A stretch of 32,679 bases of DNA from NCBI RefSeq assembly GCF_000173975.1, contig NZ_ACEP01000174.1:1-32679 (forward strand), in the 5' to 3' direction. The stretch is from Anaerobutyricum hallii DSM 3353 (GTDB lineage: Bacteria > Bacillota > Clostridia > Lachnospirales > Lachnospiraceae). A program made the position numbers and the translations under genes. The notes beneath the pieces are model-generated. The model ran no database searches. It saw nothing but the letters and a program-made list of their open reading frames with translations, and was not told where the DNA came from. Every line of letters starts with the position of its first letter. Position 1 is the stretch's first letter. Below are positions 7,783 to 16,330 of the stretch, piece after piece.

Positions 7783-9938
7783 AGACAGAATATTTAATAC
7801 ATGAGTATATGTGGTCGAATCATTGCATTTCCGGGAATAAACTTGGCTGGGGAATTACTGCTTCCTCCATGCCGGAAGACAGAGCCTATTTAAGAGAACT
7901 TGAAAAGCTGGCACAGGCAGCTGTTATAGATAAGACTGGAAAAACAGAAGTAGATGAACTTGTTTATAGTTCTGTTTGTGGTTTTGTAAAGATGAGTTCT
8001 GTTCCATGTGAATCGGGAGAGGATAAGCGGCAGAATAAGAGAGTTAGAATTTATCAGCCCAAGGCTCCTGAAAGTAATCCAGTAGCCTATCTTGCACCGG
8101 GAGGGGAATGGGCAGAGGAAGAGAGTGTTGGTTATTTACAGCCGTTATTCCTTGAAGAACCGGAATTTCATAGAAAAGATATCTTGCAGGAGATGAATCT
8201 TATGTCAAGACTGCCTGAATTTATGCAGGTAGTCTTTTGGTGTTTGTCGGGACACTCTGAGGGAATTAATATTGTGGCACCGGATTGGAAAGAAGAAGAA
8301 TTTGCAGAAAAAGCAAAGCGTTTGATGTATGTAATTCACAGCTTGCTGCCGCAGCCGGCAAGGGAAAGAGCAGGATATGTTTCCTTTACAAGAGAGGCAA
8401 TCCCATCCGTTTCTTTCTATTTTTCACAGAAAGTATGTGGAACAAAGTATTTTAACCTTTCTGAAAAATCTGAAAGAAATGATTGGGAGAACACGCAGAC
8501 AGCCCTTGATCAGTATTTTTATAATGGATTTGCACAGGCAAGCCAAAAAGAAGACGAGATCTATCGAGATTTTCAAAAAACGGCTGGGAAGTATTTAAAG
8601 ACTGTTCGAGATAACGGAAATCTTCTTAAGAAAGTAGAGTGGATTTTCTATGATATTGCAAGAAAGCATGGACAGAGTGCACTTAGCATAGAAATTTTAA
8701 GTGAAAATTTTCCAGAACTATTATATTGGGTATGTAAAGACAAAGCATTAGAATATGTAGCAGAAGATATTTTAAAAGAAATCAGGGAATATAAGTTTTC
8801 AGCAAAAGAAAGACAGAAATATATAGAGAATCTTTTAACTGGCATGACAGGACGCTCAAGAGAGCGGATTTTAAAAGAAATCGACAGAGTGTTAGGGGAG
8901 GTATTTGAGGAAGATAAAGTAGAGTTTGCCTCACTTCTTGCTGTGATCAGAGAGAAAAATAAGGATATTTATACCAGCCTTCTATGTGAAACTTTGGCGA
9001 ATCAGAAGCTATCTGATTATGGAAAAAGTCTGTTTCGCATGAATGCGAGGGACATGGAAAGTCTGTATAAGTATGTGAAAGATTTTAATGAGGAGAAAGT
9101 ACCAGGAGAACAAAAAGATGAGATCCTTCGTACAGGAATCGGCCTTTTGAATGAGGAACTTTTTGACAAAGACCGGTTTGAACTGTTCGATAAAATAGCG
9201 ATTCATTTGAACCGAAGGGAGCAGTGGATTAAGATTCTTCAGGATTTTGTAAAGCAGCTACAGGAACATGCAGCGCTCTTTAATAAAAAGCAGTTAGATA
9301 CAGCGTGTTATGTGGAGAAAATGCTCGGCGGATACCGGCCGGAAACAAGAATGGTGCTTCGTCAGGAACGCGGACACAGAACACATAGAATAAAAAAAGG
9401 CGGACAATCGAAAGACAGTGGTGAGGAGGACAGTGACATGGGACGACGGTATAAGAAAGCAGCAGAAACAGAGAAAGAAAAAGCGAGAAAAACAGGCACG
9501 GAGATAGAGAATGTGGAGGCAGAGGCAGTAGAGGACAGCTTAGAAGAGGAAGGACCGGCAGTTCCATTTTTACTTATGGGATTCCCGCAAGGATTTCTCA
9601 CCGGTTGTATCATGTACTTATCTCATTATTCTTTAATGATTGGCCATTGGAAGATTGCACTTGGTATGGCGGGCATGTGGGTTCTTCTCATGCTAAATTA
9701 TCAGGCTGTGATTATTCAGAGAAAGGCGAGTTATCCTCTGTGGAAGGTAGTTGGCCTGTGTCTGGTAGAAGGCTGGATTATTGAAGCGGCGGCCTGGTTT
9801 TTCCGTTCGCAAAAAGTGAGACTGTACTATTTTATTATTTTGGGAGTAATTACGGTATGTATTCAGGTAGTGAATCTCCTTCGCCTGAAAAAGGAAAAAA
9901 GTCAGATGGAAGAAGAATCGGCACATGCAGGCAGATAG
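7779..9938 (+). CDS. GAP1-like GTPase-associated protein with C-terminal membrane domain
   Basis: This 719-residue protein is the coupled partner of the GTPase. The N-terminus (HEYMWSNHC, then GNKLGWGITASSMPEDRAY) resembles the GAP1-N domain named in predicted GTPase conflict systems. Later residues (about 120-500) are helical with no motif I recognise and fit the GAP1 middle and C regions. A strongly charged, low-complexity linker (about 520-590, Lys/Glu/Arg-rich) follows. After it come about four hydrophobic segments starting at VPFLLMGFPQGFLTG and ending near VVNLLRLKK. A membrane tail would hold the GTPase complex at the membrane. The start overlaps the GTPase stop by 4 bp. Family assignment is from pattern memory and needs a profile search. 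Confidence 0.6.
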   Translation: MKTEYLIHEYMWSNHCISGNKLGWGITASSMPEDRAYLRELEKLAQAAVIDKTGKTEVDELVYSSVCGFVKMSSVPCESGEDKRQNKRVRIYQPKAPESNPVAYLAPGGEWAEEESVGYLQPLFLEEPEFHRKDILQEMNLMSRLPEFMQVVFWCLSGHSEGINIVAPDWKEEEFAEKAKRLMYVIHSLLPQPARERAGYVSFTREAIPSVSFYFSQKVCGTKYFNLSEKSERNDWENTQTALDQYFYNGFAQASQKEDEIYRDFQKTAGKYLKTVRDNGNLLKKVEWIFYDIARKHGQSALSIEILSENFPELLYWVCKDKALEYVAEDILKEIREYKFSAKERQKYIENLLTGMTGRSRERILKEIDRVLGEVFEEDKVEFASLLAVIREKNKDIYTSLLCETLANQKLSDYGKSLFRMNARDMESLYKYVKDFNEEKVPGEQKDEILRTGIGLLNEELFDKDRFELFDKIAIHLNRREQWIKILQDFVKQLQEHAALFNKKQLDTACYVEKMLGGYRPETRMVLRQERGHRTHRIKKGGQSKDSGEEDSDMGRRYKKAAETEKEKARKTGTEIENVEAEAVEDSLEEEGPAVPFLLMGFPQGFLTGCIMYLSHYSLMIGHWKIALGMAGMWVLLMLNYQAVIIQRKASYPLWKVVGLCLVEGWIIEAAAWFFRSQKVRLYYFIILGVITVCIQVVNLLRLKKEKSQMEEESAHAGR

Positions 9939-9952
9939 AAAAAGAGGAAGTT

Positions 9953-11524
9953 ATGGAAAGATTAGCAGACGATACGATAGAATCTTTTATGAATGCGATA
10001 GAAGAACGGCTGGCAGAAGGGCAGAAAAATAAAATTCCATTTTCCAGATTTTTAGAGGAAAAAATGGATGCCTTTGATTACAGCAATACATCTTTGGCAA
10101 AAAAGGTGTTTCACCGTGTAGAAAAGAAGAAAGAGGGAACAGTTTCTTATGTACCTGTGACAAGACAGGCAATCGGGGCATGGCTTCGTGGTTCCATGCC
10201 ATCATCCAGGGATATCTATGTCACACTTGGTATGGCATTTGAAATGAATTTAGAGGAAATTAACCACATCCTTCTGGAAACCTATATGGGATATGGACTT
10301 TACTGTAAGAATATTGATGATGCTTTGTGGATTGCACTGATTAATGGACTTTTTCCAATTGATGCCTTTGAAGATGTCCGGGCACATATTGAAGACATTT
10401 TAGAAGAAAATATACAGCAGGACAGCAGAAGCCTTGCAACGATGGATTTGTGGGTTATGCTTTCTGAAGTGAAGACATTAGAGGAATTCTATGAACTCAT
10501 TCGAAGTTACAAAGATGAGTTTAAGGATGGAACAAGGAAGTTTGGCCAGTGTCTTGAAGAAGTTATTGAGGAAGAATATGGATACTATGATAAGGCTGCC
10601 TGGTTTTTAAGAGATATTGGCTGTCTTCACTGTGAAGCACAGTTTTCAAAGATAAGAGCAGGCAAAGCAGTTGTTACAAGAGAATGGCTGCTGCGGTTCT
10701 GTATTGCCTTGCAGCCAACGTATGAATCCATTGAGAAATTACTTGCAAAGGCACAGATGGAACCTCTTGGCATTACACCGGCAGAAGTCATTATCGAAAT
10801 GATTGCCAGATACAAGTCGAATTCAGTGGCTAACAGCCAGGAAATCTGGATTATGATTGAATCTGCATCAGAGAGACTGCGCCAGAAAGGCTATGAAATC
10901 GAGGAAGATTTATGCCGGAAATATAATTCTGTTTATGAACTTCCAGCTGCACAGAAATGGTGGTTTTCCTTCTGTATCGGCAGACAAATCTTAAAAAATG
11001 AAAAGAATAGAGAATTTGGGTATGAGAAGAACGGCTACTGCCGTTTTGCAATGGAAGATAAACTGCTTTTTGATGATATGAACCGCAATAAGAAAAATGT
11101 TTCTTTTAAGAAGAGTGCGGCAGAATATATGGAAGAGGGAATTGATAACTGGCAGGAAGTTGAGTTTCAGGAAATTCCAGCTCTTTTGATTGAAAAGAAC
11201 TATGTACCGGATGCTCTTGATATGGAAAAGTTTGAGGACTATTGTTATGTGAGACGGCCTAGCCGCTTTACGAAGGATTTCCTTCGTAATGACATGTACT
11301 TTTATGCGGCAACTTTATATTCAATCTGGACAGGTAAATGTTACCAGAAAGAGAATGGCATGCAGAATGTGGAAGAAATCCAGAAAGAATTTATAAAAAA
11401 TAATCTGGATGGAAAAGCCCTTCTTTCTATCCTGGCGGAAGTTCTTGGAGAAGAAGAGGATGGATGGAAAAGCGACTTGTCTTCTATGGTAGAAGCAGTA
11501 GCAAAAGTAAGAAAGAATCAGTAA
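9953..11524 (+). CDS. Large helix-turn-helix (XRE-like) protein of unknown function
   Basis: With the ATG at 9953 the protein has 523 residues. An in-frame GTG/ATG extension to 9857 overlaps the previous gene and is unlikely. Residues about 46-108 (TSLAKKVF, then VTRQAIGAWLRG and SMPSSRDIYVTLGMAFEMNLEEIN) look like a lambda-repressor-type helix-turn-helix with an insert between helices 1 and 2. The remaining 400 residues are helical, rich in aromatic and charged residues, and may repeat the HTH-like arrangement near residues 230-270. There is no membrane segment. It could be a cluster regulator, or an HTH used as a protein-binding module. It begins 14 bp after the GAP1-like gene. Confidence 0.65.
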   Translation: MERLADDTIESFMNAIEERLAEGQKNKIPFSRFLEEKMDAFDYSNTSLAKKVFHRVEKKKEGTVSYVPVTRQAIGAWLRGSMPSSRDIYVTLGMAFEMNLEEINHILLETYMGYGLYCKNIDDALWIALINGLFPIDAFEDVRAHIEDILEENIQQDSRSLATMDLWVMLSEVKTLEEFYELIRSYKDEFKDGTRKFGQCLEEVIEEEYGYYDKAAWFLRDIGCLHCEAQFSKIRAGKAVVTREWLLRFCIALQPTYESIEKLLAKAQMEPLGITPAEVIIEMIARYKSNSVANSQEIWIMIESASERLRQKGYEIEEDLCRKYNSVYELPAAQKWWFSFCIGRQILKNEKNREFGYEKNGYCRFAMEDKLLFDDMNRNKKNVSFKKSAAEYMEEGIDNWQEVEFQEIPALLIEKNYVPDALDMEKFEDYCYVRRPSRFTKDFLRNDMYFYAATLYSIWTGKCYQKENGMQNVEEIQKEFIKNNLDGKALLSILAEVLGEEEDGWKSDLSSMVEAVAKVRKNQ

Positions 11525-11543
11525 AAGTTCAGAAAGCTAATAT

Positions 11544-11572
11544 TTGAATAAAGGCACTATTTATGGTATGCT
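11544..11572 (+). promoter_or_regulatory. Possible internal promoter before the FHA gene
   Basis: TTGAAT (11544-11549) and TATGCT (11567-11572) are 17 bp apart in the 116-bp gap that precedes the FHA gene. This is the largest gap in the first half of the cluster. Each box matches consensus at 4 of 6 positions, so this is a moderate candidate for separate expression of the FHA-SEDS-PBP genes. Confidence 0.4.
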
Positions 11573-11640
11573 CCTGTTGAAAGTGATTGGTAAGAACGCA
11601 GCAGCGTTTTTAAAAATAACGAAAGGCAGGAGCTATATTT

Positions 11641-12540
11641 ATGTCTATTATTTCGCAGATTGGGGTAGTTATTTTAATTGCATTTATTGTACTTGTTTTA
11701 ATACGTTCGAATAAGAATCTAAAGAAGGCTTCCGAGGAGGGAGAGAACTTCGTAGATGAGTGGGCATTAAGACAGGAAAAGAAGGAGGAAATTAAGCAAA
11801 AACGTGAGGAAAAGAAGTTAGAAGTTCAAAAAGAAAAAGAACAGAAAAAGTTACAAAAGAAACAGAAACGAAAAGGAATTCTGGTTGATGAGGATAACGA
11901 ACCTGAAGAGTATGAGTTACGTGAAGAAAAAGAAGAAAAACAGGCATTAGAGGAAGAACAGTATGCCGAAGAATATCCAAAGAAGAATGATTTCTCAGAG
12001 ATGGAATATGAAGAAGAATCTCAGCAGGACGGATATGATGGAGAGAGTATTCGAGTTAACACAGATTGGTTATATGACTATGAAGAGCAGGAACGAAAGC
12101 GCCAGGAGAGAATGCAGCCGGAAGAAAGCAGCGTAGGGCAGGATTATAAAGACGAAAGTGGCAAGATTGTTCCGATGAAGAAGAGAGAAACAACGGGAAT
12201 TACGCTTATGAAGCTGGATGCCAATCACAGAGTTATGGCGCGGTACCGCGTGAATAAGATTCCATTTACAATTGGAAGAAGTACAAGTAATGATTTAGTA
12301 CTGGATGATTTATGTGTAGCAAGGAATCATTGCCGCATTATTGAGAGAGACGGACGTTATCTATTAGAAGATGTGGGAACGATGAATAAGCTTTATGTGA
12401 ATGGAATGGTGACAGGGCAGGTTCCATTGTCAGATGGTTTAAGAGTTTACATTGGAAATGAAGAATTTCAGATTGCGGTAGAGGGCGGAAGAAGCCAGTC
12501 TACAAGACTTTATAAAAATGCGGAGGGAAGCTATGAGTAG
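11641..12540 (+). CDS. Membrane-tethered FHA-domain protein
   Basis: This 299-residue protein has an N-terminal membrane anchor (about residues 4-22), a long Glu/Lys/Gln-rich charged region (about 25-190) and a C-terminal FHA domain (about 205-290). The FHA phosphothreonine-binding signature is present: FTIGRS near 210, ARNHC near 228-231 in place of the usual SxxH, and LYVNG near 252. FHA domains read threonine phosphorylation, so this protein is the likely reader for the kinase encoded at 17259. The charged region could be a coiled-coil spacer reaching from the membrane. The ribosome site is CAGGAG. The SEDS gene starts within its last codons. Confidence 0.9.
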   Translation: MSIISQIGVVILIAFIVLVLIRSNKNLKKASEEGENFVDEWALRQEKKEEIKQKREEKKLEVQKEKEQKKLQKKQKRKGILVDEDNEPEEYELREEKEEKQALEEEQYAEEYPKKNDFSEMEYEEESQQDGYDGESIRVNTDWLYDYEEQERKRQERMQPEESSVGQDYKDESGKIVPMKKRETTGITLMKLDANHRVMARYRVNKIPFTIGRSTSNDLVLDDLCVARNHCRIIERDGRYLLEDVGTMNKLYVNGMVTGQVPLSDGLRVYIGNEEFQIAVEGGRSQSTRLYKNAEGSYE

Positions 12541-14122
12541 GCATGATACTGGAACAAAAGCCTTTTCTTTTGAAAGGGTGGTATGGGAAATCCAGAGAGC
12601 ATTTTATTCCTTTAAAAATAGTCCGGTTCTTGCCCTGCTGTTGATGCAGGCAGCGGCCTTTATCTTTGTGCAGGCGAAAGGCGCAGGAAAGATTTATCTT
12701 GATATGATAGGAATCTTACTTGCGATTACGTTATTATCCTGGTTTTTTACCTCTGTGATACACGGAAATAAGAAGATTGTTATTTATACCTTGTTACTTC
12801 TTACGGTAGGAACGATGCTGCAATGTATTTTTAAAGAAGAGCAGGTATTAAAGAATCCGCAGTATTATGCGACACATAATCCGGCAACATCATTGCAGTT
12901 TCAGTATATTCTTGGATTTGTGATGGCTCTTTTGGCAGCGTTCATTTATATAAATAGCAGAAATATTGCTTCTATAAAGTGTTTGAAGCGTTTTAAATTA
13001 TCGACGATTAAGGTATGCAGAATATTCTTTTGGTTTTCCTTATTGCTGTCGGCAGCAACTCTTGTTCTTGCAAAGAGTGTTGGTAACGTAAGAAACTGGA
13101 TTACAATAGGTGGTGTTTCTTTACAGACAACAGAGTTTATTAAGTTTCTATATGTATTTATTGCGGCAGGACTTTTAGGAACAAAGGCGAATCCGGATAA
13201 GGAGAATATACGGGCTTTTTATACTGTAACATTTTTAGAAGTATTGTTTTTGGCATTACAGAGTGAATTTGGAACCATGCTTCTGATTCTTATGCTGTTT
13301 TTAACATTCCTCTTTTTATTCGTTCCAGATATAAAGGTATTTATCGGAACGGTGTTCGTCATGGCAGCAGGTTCTGTCGGACTTTCTGTTATAGGAGCAC
13401 AGATTACAAAGTGGAATAGTGCAGGAGTGTTTCTTGGAACGAACAAACTGGCACAGATTTTCCTTTCAAATTATAACAAGATAGCGAATCGTTTTATTTA
13501 TTGGCTGCATCCGGAAAAGGATGCTTTAGGACTTGGATATCAGCTTCTTAAAGCGAAAGAGTCTATCGTACTTGGAGGGTGGTTTGGAACCTCTTCTGTG
13601 ACAGAGCTGCCGGTTAAGACGAGTGACCTCGTTTATCCAGCACTGATTCAGCGTTGTGGTATGATATTTGCACTGCTTGTATTTATTGTATTTATTATGA
13701 TGTGGCTTGAGGGAGTAAGACTTTTTGTAAGAAAACAGGACCGCTATCACAGAGCAGTTGGCGCGGGATTTGTATTTATGCTTTTTGACCAGACATTAAT
13801 TATCATCGCTGGAAGTACCGGGCTGTGCCCACTTACCGGAATCACGCTGCCATTTATTTCAAGCGGAGGAACTTCACTTATGATCAGCTTTATGATCGTG
13901 GGACTTATCGTAGCGGTGTCAAGTAATGTCAAATGGAAAGGAACAGTAGAAGATGAAGAAGAACAGGATAAATTTTTTAAGGAGAACGCAGTTACTGCAA
14001 AGTGCCACGCTTATCTGCGTCATCTTAATGATCATTTCTCTCGTGAGAGTTTCCGCGCTGCTTCCGGGCGTATCAAAAGAAGCGGACAAAAAGAAGAGTC
14101 AGGCCAAGGCAAAGATATATGA
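12533..14122 (+). CDS. SEDS-family peptidoglycan glycosyltransferase (FtsW/RodA/SpoVE type)
   Basis: This polytopic protein of about 529 residues has about ten membrane segments. The SEDS signature is clear near the C-terminus: TGLCPLTGITLPFISSGG. SEDS proteins polymerise lipid II into glycan strands and work with a class B PBP, which is encoded next. The ATG at 12533 is chosen because GGAGGGA stands just before it. An in-frame ATG at 12518 would have no ribosome site. The start overlaps the FHA stop by 8 bp. An unusual hydrophilic tail of about 57 residues after the last membrane segment is encoded by the same DNA as the start of the PBP, in another frame. A second, non-housekeeping SEDS/PBP pair is likely. 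Whether it serves growth, sporulation or defence is unknown. Confidence 0.93.
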   Translation: MSRHDTGTKAFSFERVVWEIQRAFYSFKNSPVLALLLMQAAAFIFVQAKGAGKIYLDMIGILLAITLLSWFFTSVIHGNKKIVIYTLLLLTVGTMLQCIFKEEQVLKNPQYYATHNPATSLQFQYILGFVMALLAAFIYINSRNIASIKCLKRFKLSTIKVCRIFFWFSLLLSAATLVLAKSVGNVRNWITIGGVSLQTTEFIKFLYVFIAAGLLGTKANPDKENIRAFYTVTFLEVLFLALQSEFGTMLLILMLFLTFLFLFVPDIKVFIGTVFVMAAGSVGLSVIGAQITKWNSAGVFLGTNKLAQIFLSNYNKIANRFIYWLHPEKDALGLGYQLLKAKESIVLGGWFGTSSVTELPVKTSDLVYPALIQRCGMIFALLVFIVFIMMWLEGVRLFVRKQDRYHRAVGAGFVFMLFDQTLIIIAGSTGLCPLTGITLPFISSGGTSLMISFMIVGLIVAVSSNVKWKGTVEDEEEQDKFFKENAVTAKCHAYLRHLNDHFSRESFRAASGRIKRSGQKEESGQGKDI

Positions 14123-15335
14123 GAAAGAATATGTGAGAGGATCTATTTTAGACCGTAATGGAAATACGATTGCATTTTCACAAAAGCCGGGCGGAGCACG
14201 CACATACTCTCATCCCTATGCTTTTTCTAATCTCGTTGGTTACTGGTCCAAGATTTATGGAACATACGGTGTAGAAAAGACGATGAATGAAGAACTTGTT
14301 CACAGCAATTGCGGGGCTAATCCAAAGCAAAAGAAAGGTGCGGATGTTTCTCTTACGATTGATGCGGCTTTGCAGGAAAGAGCATATAAGGACATTGAGA
14401 AATATAAAGGATCTGTTGCAGTTCTTGATGCAAAGACAGGAGAAATATTAGCGTTAGCATCTTCGCCATCTTTTAATGTGTCTGAGATTGAAGATAAGTG
14501 GAAAAAAATCAATGAAAAAGAAGGAGTATTCCTCTCCAATGCATACCAGAATCCGGTAGCGCCAGGTTCCGTATTTAAATTAATCACATCCAAAGAAATC
14601 GTAGAAGCAGGTATTGAACGAGAAGAAGTTGAAGACACTGGTTCAATTACGGTAAATGGACAGACAATACGAAATTATGGTGGTAAAGCCTATGGAAGTA
14701 TTTCATTCCGGGAAGGGTTTGTGAAATCCTCTAATGTGTACTTTATGAACCGGGCGTTAAAGCTTGGCGGCCTTCGCCTTTATAAGACAGGAAAAAGCTT
14801 TTTACTTGGGGAAGACATTTCTCTTGATTTTGCAACAATCCATTCTAACTTTGATTTAAAGGGTTATGAAGATAATGTTGTTGCGACAACAGCATTTGGC
14901 CAGGGAGAAACTCTTGTTACACCCCTTCAGATGGCGATGGTTACACAGAGTATTGCAAATGATGGTGTAATGTTAAAGCCATATCTTTTTAAATCTGTAG
15001 TCAATGGAAAAGGGCAGACAACAGCGGAAGGCAAGTCAGAAAAGTTAGTAGAGACAATGGATACGGATACTGCGCAGGAGATTAAAGAAGCAATGAAGGC
15101 TGCAGCACAGTCTTATGGAATGTCCACAGTAGGAGAGAAAGAATATTCTATTGCTGCGAAGACAGGAACTGCGGAGCGGGGAGATGGAACGAACAACGCA
15201 TGGCTTGTTACATTTGCACCGGCAGATAATCCGCAGTATGTCATCGTTGCAAATCGTTTAAAGACAACGGAAATTGGAAAAACACTTGCACCAGTGGTAG
15301 AAGATTTATACAATACACTTTTTGATGCAAATTAG
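13953..15335 (+). CDS. Class B penicillin-binding protein (transpeptidase)
   Basis: This 460-residue protein is short for a class B PBP. It has an N-terminal membrane anchor (about residues 16-38), the family motif RGSILDRNGN near residue 62, and a transpeptidase domain. All three catalytic motifs are intact: SVFK with nucleophile Ser206, SSN at 259-261, and KTG at 403-405. It cross-links glycan strands made by its SEDS partner. The size and lack of a large dimerisation region resemble actinobacterial PbpA. The start at 13953 overlaps the SEDS gene by 170 bp, yet the N-terminal anchor and RGxIxDRNG motif are needed for a normal PBP, so the overlap seems real. A weak AAAGGAA serves as ribosome site. 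It is followed by element F2. Confidence 0.93.
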   Translation: MKKNRINFLRRTQLLQSATLICVILMIISLVRVSALLPGVSKEADKKKSQAKAKIYEKEYVRGSILDRNGNTIAFSQKPGGARTYSHPYAFSNLVGYWSKIYGTYGVEKTMNEELVHSNCGANPKQKKGADVSLTIDAALQERAYKDIEKYKGSVAVLDAKTGEILALASSPSFNVSEIEDKWKKINEKEGVFLSNAYQNPVAPGSVFKLITSKEIVEAGIEREEVEDTGSITVNGQTIRNYGGKAYGSISFREGFVKSSNVYFMNRALKLGGLRLYKTGKSFLLGEDISLDFATIHSNFDLKGYEDNVVATTAFGQGETLVTPLQMAMVTQSIANDGVMLKPYLFKSVVNGKGQTTAEGKSEKLVETMDTDTAQEIKEAMKAAAQSYGMSTVGEKEYSIAAKTGTAERGDGTNNAWLVTFAPADNPQYVIVANRLKTTEIGKTLAPVVEDLYNTLFDAN

Positions 15336-15354
15336 AGGATTTCTCAAACAAGCT

Positions 15355-15520
15355 CTAGAGCGTGTTTGAAAAACCATTCCTACAATCTGCACGCCCCAAT
15401 TTGCGGTATATTTTGCCTTCATTCAGTTGACGTAGCCCGCTACGCCGCCCTCATTCAGGTAAAATCTCCCACAAATTGTAACGCACATCTTGCAGAAAGC
15501 ATTTTTCAAACACGCTCTAG
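15355..15520. repeat. 166-bp palindromic MITE-like element (F2)
   Basis: The termini CTAGAGCGTGTTTGAAAAA (15355-15373) and 15502-15520 are perfect 19-bp inverted repeats. The interior is also roughly symmetric (CAATTTG/CAAATTG, CATTCAG on both sides, central GTAGCCCGCTAC), so the whole can fold as one long hairpin. It codes for nothing. It lies between the convergent PBP and kinase genes, and its right end supplies the TAG stop of the kinase gene. Its ends match F1 at 5603. Mobility by a transposase acting in trans is likely from the structure but is not shown. Confidence 0.8.
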
Positions 15521-16244
15521 AAACTAAGGAAGCATTTTTGAATCATAATTAAGAATTCTTGAAGGGAGAGATTCTCTGGTGGATGATTTCCCGTTTCAAG
15601 AAGCATGCACACAGAAAAAGGAAGGGGTTCTTTTTTACCTGTGCGCTGTTGCTCTTTTATTTCAAGAAGAGCGTGGAGAAAGTAAGTAAGTTCCTGAATC
15701 AACATCTGCTGTCCCTTTAAGTCAGGAGAAAGATTATAAGAAAAACGCAGCTCATATGGTGGATTTGGATTATTCAGGAAGTAGTAACAGTAAGTAAAGT
15801 CTAATAAAGTGATTGCCAGATGCCCGTCTAATGTTCTTATAAGTACATTGGACGGATGAAGATCCGTATAAAGAATTCCTTTCTCGAGAAGATAAGAAAG
15901 CACTTTTCCAGTAGAAAGCAGGAGATATAATAGATCTTCTAAAGCCAAAAATGGTACGAGTTTAGGCAATAAGCAGCCATCACAGCACTCCATACAAAGC
16001 GCAAAGACAGGAGTATTTGATTCTGGTAATGAGAAATTCTCGCAGAACCCATAATACTTTGGGAGAGATGGATGGGACAGAGGGGATAATCCCTCATATT
16101 CATCAAGGAGTGCCTGTTTTAGCGCAGGGGTAGTATTCTCGCTGCACTTTAAAATATACTGATGATTAGAATCAGCAGCTTTATAGATTAAAATATCTTT
16201 TTTTTCTGATAGAATGTAAAATCGGAAAACGATTTCGGAAACAT
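15517..16244 (-). CDS. Divergent protein-kinase-like protein, possible frameshift at the start
   Basis: The frame shows a kinase fold: a Lys in YILKCS, a Glu in LLDEYEGL, the catalytic loop YTDLHPSNVL (YTD for HRD) and DFT for DFG. The glycine loop is poor. The neighbours suggest protein substrates or a regulatory pseudokinase. Only TTG (16308) opens this frame, and it lies inside a promoter -35 box. The transcript's first good start is ATG 16244, 6 nt after AAGGAGG, but it is in another frame and reaches a stop after 18 codons. It meets the kinase frame by a -1 shift at A AAA AAG (16203-16197) within an A8 run. The real product is thus either a frameshift product or a gene broken or phase-variable by one A. 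The stop codon is donated by element F2. It is the only - strand gene in the cluster. Confidence 0.7.
16188..16244 (-). other. 18-codon ORF with ideal ribosome site and A AAA AAG slippery heptamer
   Basis: AAAAGGAGG (16251-16259) stands 6 nt before ATG 16244, and the ORF stops at TAA 16188-16190. The heptamer A AAA AAG (16203-16197) is in the zero frame of this ORF. It is the same sequence used for -1 frameshifting in dnaX and in many insertion sequences. A -1 slip there enters the kinase frame exactly at the codon GAT. I did not find a strong downstream stimulatory hairpin by eye. Confidence 0.6.
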
Positions 16245-16279
16245 GGAGAACCTCCTTTTGTAGATTTTTTATGTGAATC

Positions 16280-16308
16280 AGTGTATCATAAAGGAAAGAA
16301 ATTTTCAA
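16280..16308 (-). promoter_or_regulatory. Promoter of the kinase-like gene
   Basis: On the - strand TTGAAA (16303-16308) and TACACT (16280-16285) are 17 bp apart, near sigma-A consensus. Transcription would begin near 16273, leaving a leader of about 29 nt to the ATG at 16244. Because the -35 covers the TTG at 16308, that TTG cannot be the start codon on this transcript. Confidence 0.7.
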
Positions 16309-16330
16309 ATGAGGGAAGGGAGGAAGTACG

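Noticed and set aside
9857-9952. Longer start of the HTH gene at 9857
   Set aside because: It would overlap the GAP1-like gene by 82 bp with a low-quality N-terminus, while ATG 9953 has a ribosome site in the gap.
15517-16308. Taking TTG 16308 as the start of the kinase-like protein
   Set aside because: It has no ribosome site and lies inside the -35 box of the only clear promoter, so it would not be on that transcript.
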